Shown here one piece after another: positions 1 through 11,956 of a DNA stretch of 64,000 bases. The DNA comes from Lunularia cruciata (Eukaryota; Streptophyta; Marchantiopsida; Lunulariales; Lunulariaceae): contig OX419755.1 in the NCBI GenBank assembly GCA_948567375.1, forward strand, positions 70,188,944 to 70,252,943, given 5' to 3'. Made by a program: the position numbers and the translations under genes. The notes below the pieces were generated by a model. It saw nothing but the letters and a program-made list of their open reading frames with translations, had not been told where the DNA came from and searched no databases. Position 1 is the first letter of the stretch; every line of letters begins with the position of its first letter.

Positions 1-3000
1 TAGTATTTTATCTTGATTATTTTGACCTCTAAGAAGATGTTTACCATGAAGATTATGAACTTCACTCTCAAGACAAATTTGATGGAAAAGTTTATTACAT
101 GAAAGAATTCAAAAATAAATTTACCTTAAAGAAGACTTTATTTCAGTTCTTGATATGTAGTGTCTTCTTGCTTATCTTCCTCCAAGAATTTGACTTGGAA
201 GTATTCAACCTCTACTTTACCTCTCTAAGAATTTTACCGTAAGAATTTTGTGATCTCAAAAATCTTGACTTCAAAGATAGGTTTGAAGTGCAAGAGATTA
301 AACTTTGATTATGGATTGCAGCTTATAGATTGGGGTGTTTGCAACTGACTATTCTAAAGTTTTGGTAGATCAGAAGTTACTTATATGATACAAACCCAAA
401 AGTAAATCCATGGACAAAGTTATAGAAACAAAGTAGTTGTGAAAAATACAAAAAACATGCAAAATACTCTTCACTTTAGAGAGAGAGAGGTGGATAATTT
501 ACCCAAAGATGTATACAAAATTTAGAGTTTGTGTGGAACTAAACCTTAGTAGAAGCAAGGAAATTAGGAGGTTCAATTGGACTAGACTTCAAAAGCTTCT
601 TTGATAGATATGAGGACTACTTGGATCTAAAGAGTGTTATCTTTATTACATGCTTTAAGAAGTTTATTAAACAGACTATCCTTCCCCACTTACCTCTTTT
701 AGTCAAGTTCTTTTCTTGAACAAGGTTTGGCAAGACAAGGCCATATAATAGACAAATTACATATCTTGAATGTGCAAGGACATATTTAAGAAAAGTTTTA
801 AGATAAAGTTGGATTTCAAGTTCCAATTTTTTTTGGGTAGGTTTCTCCCAATTCCTAGGTCCTAGGGGTAGAGTAGATATTGAGAGCTCTAGCTACGTTT
901 TTTAGTTGGAATCAAACAAGAGCACCTTAAATCTCAACTTTTAAGTTGAGGATTCCACCTCTTTATTGTTACTTTGGAGGTCATACTCCTTGCCAAAGGA
1001 AGGCATAGAGGTAGTATATTTTCCCCCATTCCTTGCTTCTACATTGGAGATGATCTTATCTTTAAAGGAGAACTAGGACCGGTTTTCTTGCTAGATTTGA
1101 CATTCACCTAAGACTTTATCTTGGATCCAATTGCCTAATATCTTTCTTCTTCTTAGGTAGTGCCTTGGTGCTCTTGGACTCCAACAATTTGATTGCCTTA
1201 TCTAGTAATAAATCTCTTGTGAAGCAATTATAAGTGATTTTTGTTTAAGTTTCTAACTCAAACATATCATCTCCACCAAAAACAACATAGTAGCTAGCTT
1301 TCTCAATATTTACTTTGTAACCAAGATTTGGGAAGCAAAAGAAGCCTATCCCAACAACAAAATTTGCCTATACAATGAGTGGTAAGGACAATAAAGGGAA
1401 GATGGATAGATTTCAATGCATATGATACCATCCAAGAACTTAACAAAGCAATGCATTTTGCATTTTAGAAGGAGTGTGAGTTCAAAGATCGACAACTTTA
1501 ACTATGTAGATCAAGTAGCAAAGATAAGGTTAGAGTGTGAAATCCAAGTGGCCTATGATGATTTGAGACTTTGAACTGGCCTTTAATAACAAGTAAATGC
1601 AAGTGTCCTATTACAATAAGATCTTGGGCCACATTGTGCATTTGACATGCATTTCAGGTCTCGGTCCATCTACTCCTTTTTATTTTCTCTCATCATTAGT
1701 ATCTCCAATTATAGTTTCCACATTTGTATCAAAGAAAAATAAGGCAGATGGAGTTTAAGATTCTTATTAATAACTACTCCTAAAGCATTAAGATTAATTA
1801 CTTAAGCATTAGAAATCATGCTTGAGTATCATTTTCATAAGTTAATAATATGCTATTTTGATCAAATTATCTTGATAGTTATCTCTTTGTTAAATGAATC
1901 TTCAATTTGTTAAAAAAATAATTTAAAGCTTCTTTTTTTCACTTTTGGTCAAAATTAAAGTTGTGCTACTTGAAAATTGATTAATCTTACTAATGATAAA
2001 ATTCTAGATATAATAATATGTAATCCTATGATTCAAGCATTGTAATGAAAAGATTAAGTATCCTAGTTGACTATTGGAGTTCAAAACTCTACAACCAACT
2101 ACAAGACCAAGTTTCATTTGAGGAAGAATAGAAATATGTCTATTTTTCTAAGCCAAAATTACTTAATTAAAAAAATTGCGATTATAATGGAGAATTTTCT
2201 CTTTAAATTTGAGAAATACTCTTCCATAATAATTTATCTCAAATGCATCATGAAATCTTTGTGTGGATATAATACAATCAAATAACTTATTATAATTTCA
2301 TCTTTGTAAAGAAGTAAAAGATTCCTTTGTGACCTTAATATTTTCTTTAGAAGAGTTTGAGTGAACTAATACATCTAAATTCAATTTTCAATTTTCAATT
2401 TATAACTTAATAAGATTAGAACTTGATTTTTTGTGGAACTAAACAAAATAGTTTTGATTGACAAAATATGTGTCACAATTTCAAAATAGTTATGTTAACT
2501 TGGTAAATCTATAAATGAATAACATTTGATCACTTTAAATATCAGTCAAAGTTTTCCATAAAGATAGATATATCCGAGAAACTAAAAATTATTGTAGAAA
2601 GTGAAGAAATTGACTTTTCACTTATTTGACACCTATCTATCCATAACCTCAAGAAGCAATAAGCCTGTTATACAAAAAGAAATAAAGTTTTTCCTATGGA
2701 GATAAATTTTATTCAACACAAAGAGTTTGTTGAGATTAAAAAGGAGTAACTATGTTAAACAAGAAGATACTTCTATTAATGATAACTTAGACATTGCATT
2801 ATTGATTGTCCAAATTATACTAGAGGAACTTGGCCAATTGCACAAGTGTAATATATATATAGAAGAGCAGATTTTGTAGGAAAATGCCAATGTATTACAA
2901 GACAAATCAAGCAACTTATTGAGAGTAATATTAGTTCTAATGAAGTCTAAATCTTGACACATATAAATTGACTTCATTTTATTTATGGGATTTGGATTTG

Positions 3001-3291
3001 TATTAACAAGATATTGGTTGATTTTATTAGCACAAAATGGTCCATCCTAATGTCATTTGCTAAAGATTAATAACCTTGTTGCAAGGAAGGTATATTATGA
3101 TGGTTGATGGAAGGAAAAGATTTAGTACTTTAACTCTTAATTAAGATAAAATTCATAAATTTAAGTTTGTATTATGATATCATCTTAGAATTGTTTTGGC
3201 TTGAAAGTCATTCTTCTCAAGTTGTCTTGCAAAATAACAACTTTAGATGATAACATGATTTGGGAATTTGCATGTTTGGTGAAGATGTCTC
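1..3291. other. AT-rich stretch, no recognisable gene
   Basis: Only short ORFs occur here and none has a recognisable motif or coding-like composition. A short GA run lies near 478-491. I see no LTR termini, tRNA-like structure or clear transposon domain. It may be very old, unrecognisable transposon debris. Confidence 0.5.
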
Positions 3292-4003
3292 GAAACACCC
3301 ATTGGAGTAAGTTTGTTTTATTGGGGTATCTATTTTGGTCTATAAATAATTAGAAGATGATTTAACATAGAGTTTAACAAAGCTTATAAATTAACCATAA
3401 TTAGCTAGGGTTAGTCATAACAAAGATATAAAGGTAATATTTTTTTGGAGGAGTTTGAAAGAGTGAACCCCATTAATTTGGATTTCAATGTATTGACTTT
3501 TTATTACTCTTAGCTATATGGCTTTAAACAAAGAATTATTAACTCTTAGATACAAAAGAATTTTGGTGCATATTTTCTTATAGTCCAAGTTAAGCAGATA
3601 TGAACGAAATCCTTGGTTTAGATGTTGGACCAAGATAAGAACATATACTTATCAAGATTATTTCCATGAGTTTGGAGATTCTCTTAGATTTCTTACTTTA
3701 GATTGCTTTTTGCCTACTACTTTAGTTACACTAATTATTAATAGTATTTTTTATAATAATTTCACAAGTATATAAATTAGCAATGAAGAGGTACTGATTG
3801 TTATTTCATTTGCAACTATGCATATTTCATTTCCAACATCCGATTGAATTTTGTAGTGAGGAGTGTATTGAGTCTTGGAACTGCTTTGGAGTTTTAGCCT
3901 TGAAGGAGTGACATGGAGTTTGGTTCCTTGCATTCTTAGTCCTTATTGCACTACCTTAATAGCAATCAAAGGTTCATCTTGACTGAAATATAAGTTTACT
4001 CAC
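3292..4003 (+). repeat. Decayed solo LTR of family A
   Basis: The stretch follows the family-A LTR (see 11957-12624) from its start (gaaacacccatt here, gtaacacccatt in A) to its end. Shared landmarks include the block with gttagtcataa near 3411, the tgttgactt-like block near 3490, the block around the A TATA box near 3765-3790, and ggttcatcttgactg near 3970. Many substitutions separate it from the young copies, so it is an old insertion. No TSD could be recognised. Confidence 0.7.
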
Positions 4004-5214
4004 TATACTTATAATAACTTAAATACAAAAAATAAATATATTAGTGTAGTTTCTATTGAGTAGCATATGAAGGAGGATGTATTTACCATTTGCAAATTGA
4101 ATTTGTTCAATTATGGGATTTGATTAGAAAGAAATGAGTGCATCCAATTCAATGTTAAACCAATGAGATTTTGCAAGAGTTTACAAATATATATCAAAAT
4201 AATCAACCCAAGGATTTAGTTCTGATTAAGGGGATGTATTGAGAATATTATTTCTCTTGAACAATATACTTGGTAGTAAAACCTATCTATCTTCAAAGGA
4301 ATAAAAGAACTTAGGAAGATATTAAGGAATCTTATGAAAAAGGACTTTATATAGGCATAGTATCTCACCTTGGAAACCGTCCATATTTTTTGTTGAATAG
4401 AAGGATGTTGAGTTTTGATGTTTTATTAACTATCATAGAATGAATAAAAAATTATTGAGTAATATGGATATCTTATCTCAAGACATTGTTTTTCATATTA
4501 ATTTCTTCACCCAATTGGACAGTCATAATGAGTATTTGAAAATGTGCATCTCAATAAACAATCTATACAAGAGATTCTTTTGTATAAGTAATTTTTTTTT
4601 GAATGTTTTATCTTATCTTTTGGTCTTACAAAAATTTATTCATGGATTAAATATATTAGGTGCTTATGGATTTTGGGATTTGCATGTTAAGGGTCTTTAG
4701 ATTATATCCTCATTTCAGAAAAGACAAATAGATTAAAAAATGCTCATGTCTATAAATTCTTGTGATGACTATGCTAGTGGGAGTTCTTTTACACCAAATC
4801 CTAATGAAAATGATTGAAAGAGTAGGTTTCTCTCTTTGGTCATAAAGTTTCAACCATTGTATATTTGGTATTAAGATGGAGAAAGAAAAGTTTAAAGCCA
4901 AATCCAAAGATGAAAGTGATTCAAAGCTTCAAGAGGTTGGTTAGGAAAAGGTATAAGTGATATATAAGGCTTCAATGTGTTGTCTAGATTTTATTTATAG
5001 TTTATATATTACTTTGTATATGCATTATCATCCTTCATTCATATTTTAGGTAAGGATCTCAAAACATATTTAGTCAATAAAGTTAAAGATAGAATTTAAC
5101 AACTCAAGAACTTTATAGTACTTCATCCAACATATCATAGAATCATCTCATCTTATAACCATAATCTAAAATTGCCTTGTTTGATCTACATTGGTACTTC
5201 TAACTTTTCTCTTG
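4004..5214. other. Unassigned AT-rich segment, possible reverse transcriptase relic
   Basis: Between about 4250 and 4600 the + strand can be read, with stops, as a faint gypsy reverse-transcriptase-like order: a lysine-rich LRKILRNLMKKDFI stretch, then a possible NYHRMNKK in the place of the usual DYRxLNK. The match is weak and unsupported by neighbours. The rest to 5214 has no feature I can name. The 5' end of C2 is missing, so this may be DNA that replaced it or an older host of C2. Confidence 0.3.
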
Positions 5215-6140
5215 GAGCATTGGACTAGCTACGGTACTACATGCATGTATACAAGTACAAAGATACTTGTATATGGAGAGAGATGAGACTACTAGACAAG
5301 TCTTTCTACATATATGGCACATTTGGCTTCTTGATATCCTGAGTTATTATCGATGTCAGCACTTAGAGGTTACCAAAAGACTATACTAGTAAACATTTCC
5401 TTGCTAAGGGCATAGGATTTAGAGAGACATGATCCCATTCATTTGGTGATTTTTGGATGGCCATGTCAAGGACATACCCATGTTGGCCAAGGTCAACATC
5501 TACAAGATCCTCATTCTAGTGTGTTTTGGAAGATGTTACTTATACTATGACATCTCTAGATTCATCATTCCCTTTTTCTAGCCTACATTTTGGAGAATGT
5601 CCCTTTTATGGGTGGTGGCAAGTACATATCAAGTCTATTCTTAGATGGGACCTACCATGTTGTTGGATGCAACCAGAGTAAGACCATGGGCTCATTGTCT
5701 TTGTCTTTGTCTTTGTCTTTGTCTTTGTCTTTGGTGGAGAAACCTCTTACCTAGAGAGGTTCTACAATGTACTTATGATAGGACTCAACGACTAGACTAC
5801 CTTACTATTGATGACATTTTGGATGTTGGGTGCTGATCTTAGATAATGTTAGTCATTGACAGGTCAGTTATGGTAGTGGTGAACTTTGTTAGACAGCCTA
5901 GAGTTGCTTTACCCACACTTACAATTTCCTACGCTCCATACTTTTTGAGAGAGAGGTCTTGGACTTGTTTGGGACTCACAGTTACAATACTTAGTGGAGC
6001 CTAATGCCATTGAGAGGTAGTAGGCAATAGGTCTTTATATCAATATGATTGCTATTACAACAATGTCAAAGGCAACCAAGTGTTAGGTGTTAGGTCAAGC
6101 TATGACCTAAATTGTTTGACTTAGATTGTGAGCCTTGGCT
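5215..6140 (+). pseudogene. C5 cytosine methyltransferase domain, decayed (C2 copy)
   Basis: This is the C2 copy of the retrotransposon-borne DNA (cytosine-5) methyltransferase. It starts within motif I (ATVLHACIQVQRYLYMERDE at about 5230-5290). It keeps motif IV with the catalytic Cys context FGWPCQGHT near 5455-5480, a DPHSSVFW stretch near 5515, motif VI ILENVP near 5590, and the motif VIII region AH...LWWRN near 5690-5745. The C-terminal LGQ/DLNCL block appears as SYDLNCLT near 6097-6120. Several frameshifts and stops make it non-functional. Motif VIII is distorted by a TCTTTG tandem expansion. The order of motifs is canonical, not permuted as in plant DRM enzymes. The family assignment is firm because C1 carries the same motifs independently decayed. 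Confidence 0.85.
5695..5735 (+). repeat. (TCTTTG)n hexanucleotide repeat inside methyltransferase motif VIII
   Basis: About six to seven tandem copies of tctttg lie between the codons for AH and LWWRN. In C1 the same place (about 28162-28182) has only two. Read in frame it gives alternating Leu-Cys, so the expansion keeps the frame while inserting residues in a conserved motif. Replication slippage is the simple explanation. Confidence 0.9.
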
Positions 6141-6479
6141 TGGCAGAGTAGCATAAGATGCAGTTGATATGCATCACGACTTGAAAACTTGTGAGCTTTA
6201 TGCATATTAAGAAAACTTATGCACATGTTAGGTGCAATGGACCAAGTGTCCACGGTATTATTGGGATATAGCTAGTGGCTACTAGTGAGAATGGTCTACT
6301 TGGGATGCAATTAGAGGATGTATGGAGCTTGTAACCAGAGCAAAGGGAGTTTTCTACACTAAGTTTGGGAACTCTAGTGGTTGGGAGCATGATATTGTTG
6401 CTCCCAATGGCCCAATGTGGCAGCCAATTAGTGTGTCTTCTACTCCTACATTAGCTATGGAGGACACTTGGGAGCCAAA
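6141..6479 (+). other. Linker between methyltransferase and reverse transcriptase, C2
   Basis: This stretch aligns with the C1 linker (28590-28955), for example tgggatgcaattagagg near 6301 versus tgggatgcagctagcgg near 28800. It separates the methyltransferase from RT. I recognise no domain in it. Confidence 0.6.
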
Positions 6480-7920
6480 CATTAGATCCAAGCTTACAAG
6501 AGGGGAAATTCAAAGACTTTGGAGGTTCTTGAGGAGGCACACAAGTTGTTTTGCCTATCGTATGAAGGATTTGGGTGCTCTAAAAGGAATTGGTATTTAG
6601 ATTGAGCTTACTTGTGGTACACCATTTTTCCAATGTCTCTATAGATATAGTGGCATGGAGTGAGCATTGATTTAGAGCTAGAGTAAAAACCTTTTTGAGG
6701 CTGATTTGGTAGAGATTTCACATGGAGAGTATGCTTCAAATATAATGATGCTAACCAAAAAGGATAGGCATGAAAACTACAAAAATAAGTAGATATGTGG
6801 AGATTACCGTCCTATCAACAACCTATTAAGGTTGATTGATATACCATGCCTACAACAAAGGAGATCTTTGATATGATTGGGCATGCAAAGGTCTTCAGTA
6901 CTTTGGATCTTTGAGTAAGATATCATCACTTGCCAATTAGTGAGGAAGACAAGTCCAAGATATTGTTTTGGGCTATTTATTGTCAGGGTAAGGATGTATT
7001 ATATCAACGGAGGTTCTTACCAATTGGATTAAAGAATACTCCTACCAAGCTCCAAAGGATCATGGATAGGATCTTAGTAGGATAAGTTTTACTTGGTGCT
7101 ATATTGATGGCATTTTGGTCTATAGCACTACTATAGAAGAGCATGAGAGACATTTGTTGGAGATGTTTGAGAGGTTGAGATCTCATGGACTCAAATAACA
7201 TCTTGGAAAGTGTAGACTCTTCCATAAGCAAGTTGAGTATTTGGGCCACACTATCTACTCTAGAGGACTTGGTGTTTAGCATACCAAGGTGGAGGCTATT
7301 GTATGTATTCCTTAGCTTACAGATGTGAGCAGAGTGTGAGCATTCCTTGGGTTGGCAAACTTCTTGCACCGATATGTTAAAAGATTTAGTGCCATTGTCA
7401 AGGCCTTGAAAAAGCTGACCAAGCTTACACATGAGTGGTGTTGGGGAGATGAGTACAAGAGAACTTTTATAGAGCTCAAGGAGAGGTTGACATCTACCCT
7501 TATTCTTAGGAGACTGATTAGAGGATGACCATTCTAGGTTCACATTGATTGGAGTATGTTGGAGCTTGGAGCACTGCTCACCCAAGAGGATGATGAGGGG
7601 AAGGAGTTTGTGGTGGCCTATGCTAGTTGCTCAAACAATTCAATAGAAATGAGGTATAGTTCATATGAGGGAGAGTGCTTTGTAACAATATGGGGAATAG
7701 CACATTTCCGATGTTACTTATTTGGGTGGATGTTACTTATTTACTTACTTACCCCTTCATTCTCATCATTGATCCTCAACCACTTAAGTGGTTGGTGGAG
7801 TATGACAAGCTTTTTGGAAAGCTTGCACAATGATTTTATAAGAGAATGATTTCATAGTTATTCACAAATCTGGAATGGTGAACCGTGATGCAAATAGGTT
7901 GAGTAGAAACCCATGTCCCA
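6480..7920 (+). pseudogene. Reverse transcriptase and RNase H, decayed (C2)
   Basis: This is the gypsy-type RT/RNase H of element C2. Visible pieces are CGDYRP near 6798, an FSTLDL-like piece near 6895, the FLPIGLKNTPTKLQ stretch near 7012-7055, a damaged CYIDG.LVYS site near 7098-7130 (YIDD in C1), LGHTIYSRGLGV near 7240, and RNase H near 7540-7860 including FVVAYASCSNNS and YSSYEGEC. Stops, frameshifts and the D-to-G change at the catalytic motif show it is dead. The order RT then RNase H then integrase is that of Ty3/gypsy. Confidence 0.85.
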
Positions 7921-8249
7921 ACCAACATGATTAGATTGGAGCACATTGGCATGGTGAGACAAATAAGGAAATGGTGCTAGATTGGCATGCATCTACCTTT
8001 CTATGTACATTTTTTGAGGCCTTGGTAGTATCTCTCTTAGCACATACAAAAGGAGTTATTGAGGTTATAGATCTAAAGGGTAAAGATATTGGTACAAGTC
8101 AACAAGACATTCATGATGATGTCTTAGTGATAGGTTGTCTTCACTAGTGTTGTGGGTGGCACAATTGGTACCAAGCAGAGAGAGCATGTTCTTCAGCAAG
8201 CCATGCCGTTTAGATTGGAAGGTAGACACCTTCTTCATGTATGAGAGGA

Positions 8250-8896
8250 TGGTAGAGTGTGAGTAGTACCAGTTCTATCTTAAAGAGCAAAACTAGTATA
8301 TCATGCTCATGAGGAGCTAAGACATTTTGGAGTAAAACATACAAATAGCTTACTCCAAAGTCATTATTGGTAGTGCAATATGCATACCAAAGTAAAGCAA
8401 TTTTTTGCCAAATGTGTGGTTTGTGTCAAGTTAGAATATCATGTAATGCTCCTATGCCACAATTACACCCATTACTTATCATGGAATTGGGTTACAATTG
8501 GACTTTGGATTTTGTTGGACCTTTACTATTGATTGTAAGACATCATTGGTATGTTTTGGTTATGGTGGAGCACTTCTCTAAGTAAATTGAGTTTGTAGCA
8601 CTTCATGACAAGTCCAATGAAGGGACAACTTACTTGTTCCTAGATCTTGTTCTTAATCATTTTGGTGCACTATTTGAAGTTTTGACTAATCAAGGTATAG
8701 AGTTCTTGGGAGAGTTTTAGGTCTTGTGTGACAAGGCCTTCATTGATCATCATACTACCCCCTAAGATCACCTTGAGGTAGATAGCTTAGCAGAGAGAGT
8801 GGTCTAGATGATGGAGAGAGGATTGCATAAGAATGGTTTGCAAAGAGACCACTTGGGAGATTGGGATCTCTAGTTAACTTAGTTGGCTATGGGCTA
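8250..8896 (+). pseudogene. Integrase, decayed and interrupted by element D (C2)
   Basis: The zinc-binding part (HAHEELRHFGVKHT near 8310, then Cys-x2-Cys near 8410-8425) and the DDE core are visible. The first Asp is in TLDFVGPL near 8500, a second block reads LTNQGIEFLGEF near 8685 with the expected Asp changed to Asn, and the Glu is in LAERVVQ-like text near 8790 after a stop. Element D enters at 8897, in the stretch that reads GLW/LSMGY in C1. The C-terminal part continues at 44344. Confidence 0.8.
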
Positions 8897-9307
8897 TGTA
8901 AAAGACCGAGACAAGGAGAGAAATAGGAGAATGGAAAATCACATTGGGACACTTGAATGTGGGAAAACTCCAAATGCCTAGCATGAGCTTTGGCTTTGGT
9001 ATTTATAGGTAACATACAAAGCCCTTGAGAAGCTTCTCAAGAAGCTTCTTTGAGCCGCTTTCTTAGAGTGCAAGCCAAGTTAACCAAGAAGCTTCTCAAG
9101 AAGCTTCCTTCTAGAAGTTGCTTACTTGGTGTGCAAGCTAAGCTAGTTAGAAGCTTCTAGAAGCTACCTACTTGGGGTGCAAATTAAGCTAGTCGGGAAG
9201 CTTCCCAAGAAGTTTCCTAGATGCTTCTAGAATATTCTGGACTAATTTGGCTTATTCTCTATTTCATTAGCCTTACTAATTACATTGCTAAACTCTATAT
9301 TGTTACA
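8897..9307 (-). repeat. Element D 3' LTR with heat-shock-element array
   Basis: It begins TGTAAAAGACCGAGAC and ends CTCTATATTGTTACA, the reverse complement of the solo D LTR at 57086-57510. Between 9020 and 9240 are many inverted GAA/TTC units, such as gagaagcttctcaagaagcttc near 9027-9048 and tagaagcttctagaagc near 9149. On the - strand these precede a TATA-like tataaatacc (its complement lies near 8998-9007). It is flanked internally by tattcccccacc, the complement of a polypurine tract. Confidence 0.9.
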
Positions 9308-9626
9308 TATTCCCCCACCGCTAGTTGGTGATGTCCTCGTTGCCATTGAAGCTTCAAACTCCTAGATGGCCATCTATGCATTTTGGAGGTGAGAAAAAGG
9401 TTCCCATGTGGCATCATGAAGGAGATACCCTTTCTAACAGACCTTGTACTCCATATGTTGTCGGCATCCTCATTGAATGTGACGACGTGCAAGGATTGAT
9501 CAACTTTGTACACCTCATGATCTTTGATAGGGATAGGAGGAGAAAGAGGTTGAACACAAGTGGAAAAGGAAGATGGGTTAGGAACAAAGGGCTTTAACTT
9601 GGAAATGTGAAAGACAGGGTGGATGT
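9308..9626 (-). pseudogene. Element D integrase C-terminus and chromodomain remnant
   Basis: On the - strand this reads IHPVFHISKLKPFVPNP, the standard end of a chromovirus integrase, followed in shifted frames by GVQGLLERVSPS and HDATWEPFSHLQNA. The latter resembles the ATWE end of a chromodomain, the part that guides chromovirus integration to modified chromatin. Stops and shifts make it non-functional. B1 inserted just upstream, in the IHP codons. Confidence 0.75.
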
Positions 9627-10419
9627 TGTGATAACCCGACAAATATCACTTTTGCGGTAATCGGGTAAGTAAAGTTCGTTCCCACAGAGATACGAGTCAG
9701 AATTGGTCAAATATGAAGCAAAGTAACAATTTCAGTTCTTCTTGAGTTCTTCTTTAGTCTCTCAGATAGAAACCACACCCAGAAGAGAGTAATAAGCACT
9801 GATTCGCAATCTTGTCACAAATTAACACTCCTTAATCACAACACCAACAAATCTTTCCAAACAATCTTGATTGTGATGATTTAGGCTCTCCCAAAAATGG
9901 CACTTCACTGCAAAACGATTTTGCCTCAGAATTGTGTTTCACCCCTCCATTGAAGGCACAACTTCCTCGATCGAAATTGCTTCACATCAACTTCGCACTG
10001 CACTCACAAATGCAGAATACTACCAACACTACAATTCCTCTCAGATCTGTCAAGGCATTGCTTCGATTGCATTTCACTCAGGATCAAACACACAGAATGA
10101 AGATCAAGGCTGTGGAATCCAACATCCAACAAGCACATTGACTTGCACTTTGAATTTCTCCACACACTCACAAACATAATCACAAAGATGATACTCGGAA
10201 TCAAGCTCAAGCAACGAGCACTGCTTCACAGCTCTTCGCTTTATCTATTCTTAGAAATTATGAGCACTGAACAACATGATACTATGAATGCCACTCTTAA
10301 GTAGTGAACAAATTGACAGTTCTAACAACTATACCGTTCTACAACAACTTTTCTAACTTGCAGATCCAAAATGACAATGCACCTCTTCATATCTGCCTCT
10401 TCATATCTCAAAACTATTA
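9627..10419 (-). repeat. B1 downstream part (promoter, R and U5-like)
   Basis: This non-coding 3' portion of the family-B LTR follows the stop of the long ORF and matches B2 31929-32721 and B4 45605-46404. In B2 and B4 it contains a conserved TATTTAAG box; in B1 the box is altered (CTACTTAAG on the - strand near 10300). The end with acccgacaaatatcac is the most conserved family landmark. Confidence 0.7.
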
Positions 10420-11951
10420 CTAATCCAATCCGATGTCTACTTCATCATTGGCTTTCAAACCCAAACCCGAAGTAATTTTACTTCCTACTTCTCTATCCTC
10501 GGGTGTTGTATTTTCTACTTCTTCTACCAGATCCATCAATTCTCTTTCTTGATCTGAAATTGCACTAGTGAGTAATCTATCTAACTCCTTATCTCCCGAC
10601 CCACTCTTCTCTAATGTCTCCACTGGTAACTCCGAAGACATTTGTACTCCTATGTTATCTACTTTGGGTTTTGCTCTAACATCCTTCCGAAGCTTTTCTA
10701 TCTCTATTTTCACTAAGTCTAATCTAATTGAAATGTTATCCTCTACCTCTAAAATCTTTCTGTCTACACAAGTTCTAAGACTAATTAACAAGGCATTCAA
10801 ATCAGTGTCTTTTGCCTGTCTTTGCCTTGTCTCCTGCACCAACAATTTCAACTCGTGCAATCTTGTTTCTTCAATCCGAACGCTGGCCTCTATACTCAAC
10901 ATCGCATTCATCCTGAGGACTATCTCCTTCACTGGCTCCAATCTCATCTTTCTCTCTCGCTCTCGATCTGCAAGCCAGTCCTCCCTATACATTGCCAACT
11001 CCTCTTCAAACTCGGCTTTCACCGTCTCCTTCTCCTTCTCCTCCTGATTACAAAGTAACTCTTGTAATCGATCTTCTTCTTGGTATCGTGCTGCCAACTC
11101 TCTTTGCCAGAGTTGCTTCTTCTACTTGACACTCTCCATCACCCTATCAAGCTCTTGATCCTTTGCTACTACTCTCGCCATAGCATGGATTACTTCTACT
11201 CTTGAATCAGCAAATTGCTGCTTCAAGATTTCATACTCCGCTACGTGTCTCTCCCTTGCTATGTCACTCTTCTTCACAAGATCCTCTTGATAACTTACTT
11301 CTCTCTTCAGGTCTTTGATTACCTGACTTCTCACCACTGCCTCCGCTTGCAGCGCTTCTCTTTCCTCCTCACCTCGGGTTATACTTTTCTTCAACTCCAA
11401 GTTTTCTTCTTCTAATCTTGCCAACACCTGCAATATAGTCTTTACCTCCGGACATGTCAACTGCATTTCCTTCTTCTTGTACTCCAACTTCACCAACAAT
11501 AGGCACACCACCTCCCGCAGGTACTCCACTCCATTGCTCGGGATTACTTCTTCTTGTATGGCCACTTCTCTTCGCACATCTTGTTCATCCGATACTTGCC
11601 TTCTTCTCTGCAAGCTTTGTATCGGAATCGAAGCCTCACTTCCCGAGCTTTCACTTACCTCTTCCTTTGCCTTACTGAGTGCAGCAAGGAGTTTGCTGCA
11701 TTGCAAACTCCTCGCTGCACTGCAATCTTCTTCTCTTTGGGCACAGTTACTTCGTCTTCCAGTTGTGTGTTGTCTTTGGCTTCCATCTCTGCTTGAACTT
11801 CTTCTTTGTATTTGTCAGCTGCTGGTGCCAATGTCATGCCTCCCCCTTCATCACTATCGCTACTTGTATCTCCACTCTGCAGCGTTAGCTCAGGCTCCTC
11901 CTCGTGTTCCGAGTCTTCAGTTTTTAGCTCGGCATCTCCTTCTGAGTCCTT
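10420..11951 (-). pseudogene. B1 U3-encoded protein, C-terminal coiled-coil half
   Basis: I do not recognise this protein by family. On the - strand the frame runs from the insertion point of element A to a stop at 10420. It is highly charged (Glu, Lys, Arg) with long heptad-like stretches, as in ERHVAEYEILKQQF and KILEVEDNISIRLDLVKIEI, and ends ...NDEVDIGLD. One break lies near 11097-11122. The same protein is seen in B2 and B3, with the C-terminus also in B4. Conservation of the frame across copies says it was a real gene of the family. A coiled-coil structural or Gag-like role is possible, but this is inference. Confidence 0.75.
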
Positions 11952-11956
11952 GTCCT
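11952..11956. repeat. Target-site duplication of element A, left copy
   Basis: gtcct is repeated exactly at 19736-19740 directly after the 3' LTR, as expected for integrase-mediated insertion. It implies that the LTR proper starts with gtaacaccc at 11957. Confidence 0.85.

Larger units (their letters stand above)
5215..8896 (+). mobile_element. Element C2, left part (decayed gypsy-type element with methyltransferase)
   Basis: This is a second, more decayed copy of the family-C retrotransposon described at 22379-36608. Homology to C1 starts inside methyltransferase motif I (near C1 position 26980), so the 5' terminal repeat, gag and protease are missing. It runs through methyltransferase, linker, RT/RNase H and integrase, and is then cut by element D at 8896. 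The sequence resumes at 44344: the integrase text ending in tatgggcta here continues with ttcagtctgctagcctcc there, matching the uninterrupted C1 text near 35130-35160. Confidence 0.85.
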
